From: Rhabditoides inermis
Taxonomy: Eukaryota > Nematoda > Chromadorea > Rhabditida > Rhabditidae
Direction: 5' to 3'
Assembly: GCA_963966185.1 (NCBI GenBank)
Contig: CAWZYM010000028.1
Location: forward strand, 62,001 to 126,000
DNA: 64,000 bases
A program made the translations under genes and the position numbers. Below, piece by piece: positions 59,976-64,000 of the stretch (within the stretch, counting starts at the first letter, position 1; every line of letters begins with the position of its first letter). The notes beneath the pieces are model-generated. The model was not told the DNA's origin and did no database searches. It saw only the letters and a list, made by a program, of their open reading frames with translations.

Positions 59976-61333
59976 AAGAGTAGCGAGGAGGAGAGGGAGA
60001 GAGGGGAGATGGGGATATCGAGGAGATGATGATACCTTTCTCATGGTGACTCCCTTGATAGAATCCATGACACAGAAGAGTTGCGTTTGACAGGACAGTG
60101 CCATGGATACGATGGGCAGACTAAAGGAGGCATGAGGGATACCGGATACTGTAGGATCAACACTCACCATGTGAAGAAGCCCTCTGGCCGCCACCACACC
60201 ACCTGCATGCTCCACGTACCTGCAAGCAAGACGCACTCACTCTCACTCTCTTTCTCCTTCTCCTTCTCTTCCTCTCTCTCTCTCACACACACCTTCGTAG
60301 ATAGTGGGAATGGCTTCCAGCATCATTCGGCCGACGAATATGAAATAGAAGACAAACGCAGCAGAGGAGATAATGGAAAAGGATGAGAGGTCCTGGAATG
60401 AAGATGAAAACAGCAAATTACGGAATGTCTTACCTTGATGAACGAGAGTGGAAGAATTATGGTAATGACGACTAGAATGAGGACTAGAACTCGGAGTCGC
60501 TGAAAGAATATAGTGAAAGAGAGGAAAACAGACGAAGACGATAAGATTAGTAAGAAAATGAGTTACCTGCGTGGGCGCTTCCAATTCGAGAAACTCGGCG
60601 ACAATGTGTGGACCGATGTCACCGATTACAACCTATACGATGATTAATATTCAAACAGTAGGCAGCGGATATATAACATACAAATAGTCCTAGTCTAACA
60701 CTCACCAGGAATGCGACAATGGATGAAATAAGGTAGGCAAGCATGAGAAGCTCCACTACCTTCCTCCCCAGGGCGCCAGAGGACTGTGCAGCCATTGCCT
60801 CGTAACTACGCTTCCTCGAAGCAAATGGTTTCCCTTGTCTCGCTTCCGACAATTCGCACTCTCTCCTTTTCTCTTCTCACCTGGCGATAAATGATCCCTT
60901 GGCGAGAAAGTGGCACGTGAATTTGGTGATCACCGAACAGATACCGATCATGATCGCGGTGAGAAGGATACCGCACTGTAAATGAAAGGTAGATGAATCA
61001 GACAACAATAAGGCCTTCTGACATACCTTCTGGAAGCAGAAGGGCATGGCAAGTACGCTCACTCCGACGATGCAGTTGGCCAGGTTGAACACGTGTGGCC
61101 ACTGAAGGGACCAAGTGGTGAAGGGTGATGCTAATGAGAGGTGTACCTGATCAAAGTGCACAGAGACGGCGGAGGAGGGCGAACGTGGGGATTCTGCATC
61201 GTATCCAAAGTCTGCAAAGGATGTTGCATTAACTGAGGAAAACAAGTTTACCTTCATCGTCAGAATGGTTTCGGGATGGGTGGTCGTGAGTGTCCAGCAG
61301 TAGCTGCTCCGTGTCGTCTGCGCGCTTCTTCAT
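58323..61333 (-). CDS. SLC38-type amino acid transporter with long charged C-terminus
   Basis: About nineteen exons. MKKRADDTEQLLLDTHDHPS opens a cytosolic N-terminus. The helices begin with PHVFNLANCIVGVSVLAMPF, the TM1 motif of the AAAP superfamily. Others include CGILLTAIMIGICSVITKFT, LLMLAYLISSIVAFLV, DIGPHIVAEFL, LVLILVVITIILPLSFIK, DLSSFSIISSAAFVFYFIFV, SMALSCQTQLFCVMDSIK, ICSAMYAAIGIFGYVSFYD, ISMPLMLFPARIALFNLLLR, FHILTFVILMVNTIIAILVP, FILGLTGSLIGSLVTIIIPS and ICVVVGFAILVLSTWATLS. Beyond the last helix comes a charged coiled coil (DPKEVEAEKQVIDNLEKIEE; KKVIEEIKEQQQEQQKLIRE) and a Lys/Glu-rich tail ending GKQQHNDANL. The long tail recalls SLC38A10. It should move neutral amino acids with sodium or protons. 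Confidence 0.87.
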
Positions 61334-61982
61334 TCTTGATTACTGCATCGACTAAAGTGATAACATGGTGGCACAAAGATCAGTAATATATAATACTAAC
61401 AAAACAACATAAATAAATATATCATACCGTATCCAGTTTTCGCTGACCAGATGTTCGCGTGGAGCAAGTGCGATGACGTCACGTGGTAAATGTAGAAAAA
61501 ATATTATCTGCTAAATATGATTCATTTTGTGATTTTTTTATCGAAAACATCACGACAAACAGCTATGCTATTATTACATCTGTATTTATCATTGTTGCAT
61601 AAAATTTCAATAATAAATTTGATGAATTTGAAATTAATATTTTATTCCTACATGCGCTACTATCTACGATACTTATTTTATTTAAAACCTTTGGATTCGC
61701 ATGAAAAATCAATACGTTCGTAACTATTTTTGTTGTTTCTGATGATGTAATTGTGTATTGTTCTTCCATTGTTTTGATGTAAATTTGCGCCGCAGAGATG
61801 TTTGATTACTCTGAGATACGTTGTATACAATTCATAGCCACGTTGAATAGTGAAATCTCGGTGTTTGATAATGACGAAATTGCCGTTTCCCTCTTGTTTG
61901 TTCTAAACGCTTTTATTGTTATTTTGCGTCATTTATGCATTGTTTTTTTTTCAGAACCAGAACCAGCACAACAGTTTATCTT
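61334..61982. promoter_or_regulatory. Divergent region and leader of eIF1
   Basis: AT-rich DNA between divergent starts at 61333 (minus) and 61983 (plus). A run of T ending TTTTTTTTTCAG at about 61943-61954, 28 bases before the eIF1 ATG, is a strong acceptor for either a spliced leader or a 5' UTR intron. No coding exon was seen. Confidence 0.55.
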
Positions 61983-64000
61983 ATGTCTATCACCAACCTT
62001 AACAAGCCGAAGGGTGAGTACCAGAATGAACTTCAGTTTTCGTTTTCATATACATTAAATTACCTTATGTATTTGTATTATTCATGGTTTGTTTTCAGAC
62101 GCGTTCGAGCAGCTCGAGGACGAGGAGGGTACTCGCCAGGGATTCTGCCACATTCGCATCCAGCAGCGTACAGGAAGGAAGACCATCACCACTGTCCAGG
62201 GAGTCGCCCCCGAGTACGACCTCAAGAAGATCGTCCGCTACCTCAAGAAGGTGGGATCGAGTTCGATTGCGTTGTATATTATCAGTTTTCTTTCAATCGA
62301 ATTCAGGCTTTGTAAAACGCTTCAGTGATTATTGGAGTGCTGTGTGTGGTTGCAGTGATGTCTCGTCTTCGCGTGCTCTCGCTGCTCGTCTTCCGACTCA
62401 CGGCGATCTTCCTCGTGCGCACGTGGTTCGCGCCCGACGAACACTTCCAAGCGATCGAGCCCGCACACAAGCTCGTCTATGGCAGCGGAGAGCTAACGTG
62501 GGAGTGGCGCACTGGACTGCGCAGCTACCTCCACCCCGCCCTCGTCGCCGTGCCTTATTACCTGCTTCAGCTACTGGGCCTGGACTCGCAGTGGGCAGTA
62601 GCTTTTGTTCCGAGGGCTCTCCATGCTATCATTTTCGCGTTCGGAGATGACGCGTTCTGCCGGTTGAGCGAGCGTCTGCTTGATCCGCGAGCTGCAAGAT
62701 GGGCGCAGATGTGCTACCTGTCCAACTGGTTCGTCTTCTACTGCAGTTCTCGCACGCTCGCTAACTCATTGGAGACGGCACTGATGCTGATCGCGATGAC
62801 GCGCTACCCCTGGAGCGGCGGCTCAACTCGTTCGGGCTACGTGCCTATCGCGGTAGCCTCCATCTTCATCCGACCCACCGCCGCTCTTGTGTGGCTCGTG
62901 CTCGGCGCGGCTCACGCGATGGAGTGTCTAAAGAAAGGAGCGGGATGTCTCGCACGTCTGTTATTTGGAGTAACTGTGTCTGCTTCGCTCACAGTCGCGG
63001 CTATCCTGACTCTCGATTACATGTTCTACGGCCGATTCGTGTTTGCGCTGTGGACTTTCCTCGAGTTCAACGTTCTATCAGGCCAGAGCGCGCTGTTCGG
63101 AGTGCATCCGTGGTGGTGGTACCTGGGAGACGGGCTGCCGAGTGTACTCGGTCCGCAGGTGGTATGCTTGCTGTTCCTGTTCCGGCATCGTCCTCGCCAG
63201 CTGATTGTTCTCTCTGTCGCAGTGTTCTACGTGTTCGTTCACTCGTGCCTCGGCCACAAGGAGCATCGCTTCCTCCTACCCGTCGTCCCCATCCTCGCCC
63301 TGCTGATCGGAGAGGCGAGTGGGCACAGCACGTGGCTGCGAAGGCTCATCAAGTGGAGCGTGCCTCTCTCGGCCGCCGTCGCCCTCTACACTGGCCTCCT
63401 GCACCAGGCCGGGCCATACGCTGCTGCCAATGCCATGATTGAGGGAGGAGGGCGGAGTGGCATCGCTCTCATGCCGTGCTACAGCCTTCCCGGAGAGGCG
63501 TTCTTCCATGGAGAGATGCGGCTGCGGCAGTTGGACTGCAGTCCGGGCAGCGGAGAGATGGACGAGGCGGATGTGTTCCACGACGACCCGGACGCGTTCG
63601 TAGAGGGTCTGCTGAAGAAGGGAGAGATGGATGTGGACTATGTGCTGGCATACGAGAAGACGTGGCACAGAGTGGAGAGAACTCTGCGTGAGAGGAAAGT
63701 GTGGAGGAAAGTCTTCCATGCGCATTTCCCTGTCAGCAGCCGTCAGGATCACTATATTGTTATCGCTAGGAGGCTATGATATTGATTATTTTGTTGTGTT
63801 CTAATGTTCTGGGTGTTGTTAAATGTATTATGTCAATGTTTGATTACTTGTATGCGTTCGCTTTAGATTTTAATTACGTGTTGTGTATTTGAGAGATAAA
63901 TTTTTGTGCCCGAACTTGAGTATATTTATATATGGGGTAAGGGTGAGCAGAATGAATTTTCTGTTTTTACCTAAAAAAATTTAGGAGTACAACTGCAACG
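61983..64000 (+). CDS. eif-1: Translation initiation factor eIF1 (SUI1), last exon cut by window
   Basis: Exon 1 (61983-62013) encodes MSITNLNKPK. Exon 2 (62099-62250) encodes DAFEQLEDEEG, then the SUI1 core CHIRIQQRTGRKTITTVQGV and YDLKKIVRYLKK. A 1734-base intron follows (62251-63984). Exon 3 begins at 63985 after AAATTTAG, with codons E-Y-N-C-N. That is where eIF1 continues in the family (KK followed by the CNG turn), and it is in phase. Only 16 bases of exon 3 are inside the window. eIF1 sits near the P site of the 40S subunit and enforces start-codon selection. The intron contains the whole mannosyltransferase gene on the same strand. If the intron were retained, the frame would end at 62328. 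Confidence 0.85.
62358..63779 (+). CDS. GPI mannosyltransferase 3-like (PIG-B type), intronless, nested in eIF1 intron
   Basis: A single open exon encodes 473 residues. The GT22 opening is clear: MSRLRVLSLLVFRLTAIFLV, then TWFAPDEHFQAIEPAHKLVY and GELTWEWRTGLRSYLHPALV, where the PDE-x-(F/W)Q acid pair is catalytic in this family. Later landmarks are LSNWFVFYCSSRTLANSLET, ASIFIRPTAALVWLVLGAAH, LDYMFYGRFVFALWTFLEFN, HPWWWYLGDGLPSVLG and HKEHRFLLPVVPILALLIGE. About nine hydrophobic segments span the ER membrane. PIG-B adds the third mannose to the GPI precursor. The start at 62358 lies two bases after TTGCAG, a likely trans-splice acceptor; the frame stays open upstream to 62325. It is slightly shorter than usual family members. 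The absence of introns is unlike every other large gene here. Confidence 0.85.
   Translation: MSRLRVLSLLVFRLTAIFLVRTWFAPDEHFQAIEPAHKLVYGSGELTWEWRTGLRSYLHPALVAVPYYLLQLLGLDSQWAVAFVPRALHAIIFAFGDDAFCRLSERLLDPRAARWAQMCYLSNWFVFYCSSRTLANSLETALMLIAMTRYPWSGGSTRSGYVPIAVASIFIRPTAALVWLVLGAAHAMECLKKGAGCLARLLFGVTVSASLTVAAILTLDYMFYGRFVFALWTFLEFNVLSGQSALFGVHPWWWYLGDGLPSVLGPQVVCLLFLFRHRPRQLIVLSVAVFYVFVHSCLGHKEHRFLLPVVPILALLIGEASGHSTWLRRLIKWSVPLSAAVALYTGLLHQAGPYAAANAMIEGGGRSGIALMPCYSLPGEAFFHGEMRLRQLDCSPGSGEMDEADVFHDDPDAFVEGLLKKGEMDVDYVLAYEKTWHRVERTLRERKVWRKVFHAHFPVSSRQDHYIVIARRL

Noticed and set aside
62251..62357. eIF1 as a truncated pseudogene fused to PIG-B
   Set aside because: An in-phase exon coding E-Y-N-C-N begins at 63985 at the window end. 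This is better explained by PIG-B being nested in an eIF1 intron.

Overview
The window is nuclear DNA from a nematode, most likely a free-living rhabditid or diplogastrid type; I cannot name the species. The evidence is dense small introns (many 40-60 bases), acceptors ending in TTTCAG or TTGCAG just upstream of start codons as in trans-spliced mRNAs, two nematode-only chemoreceptor families (Str-like and Sre), and a nematode-style ABCA transporter. GA/CT dinucleotide runs fill many introns. All gene models were spliced by eye, so gene extents and motifs are firmer than every internal splice site.

Left part (1-10.3 kb): the inverted 5' end of a second mind-bomb-like gene, a START lipid-transfer gene (+), a secreted Gly/Tyr-rich peptide (-), a Str-type receptor that seems to lack its last helix (-), a nucleotide-diphospho-sugar transferase-like gene (-) with a 1.85-kb minisatellite of 29-bp units in one intron, and an 81-residue single-pass membrane protein (-).

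10.6-27.3 kb is one ABCA-type transporter gene (-) with two transmembrane domains and two nucleotide-binding domains. Its introns hold a tRNA-Arg, a tRNA-Pro, a 5'-truncated RTE-like retrotransposon with a 12-bp target duplication, and an Sre receptor on the opposite strand.

28-46 kb is rich in regulatory and glycosylation genes: a BRD7/BRD9-type bromodomain subunit (-); an ER protein O-glucosyltransferase ending in HDEL (+) with a small heat-shock gene nested in an intron on the other strand; a GT11-like fucosyltransferase (-); a protein that looks like an Argonaute MID-type domain followed by an RRM-like domain (-); a mind-bomb E3 ligase (+); and a MYST acetyltransferase (-) with tandemly repeated N-terminal exons.

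47-64 kb: an ER FKBP with EF hands and KDEL (+), a mucin-like type I membrane protein (+), a calponin/transgelin gene (+), a RhoGAP-like gene (-), battenin/CLN3 (+), an SLC38-type transporter (-), and eIF1 (+). The last eIF1 intron contains a complete intronless PIG-B-type mannosyltransferase gene in the same orientation; the final eIF1 exon starts 16 bases before the window ends.

The recurring theme is genes within genes: an intronic GPCR, two tRNAs, a heat-shock gene and an intronless enzyme gene. No selfish or defence system of bacterial type is present. The best candidates for something undescribed are the MID+RRM-like protein, the repeated-exon MYST gene, the PIG-B-in-eIF1 nest and two families of look-alike introns.
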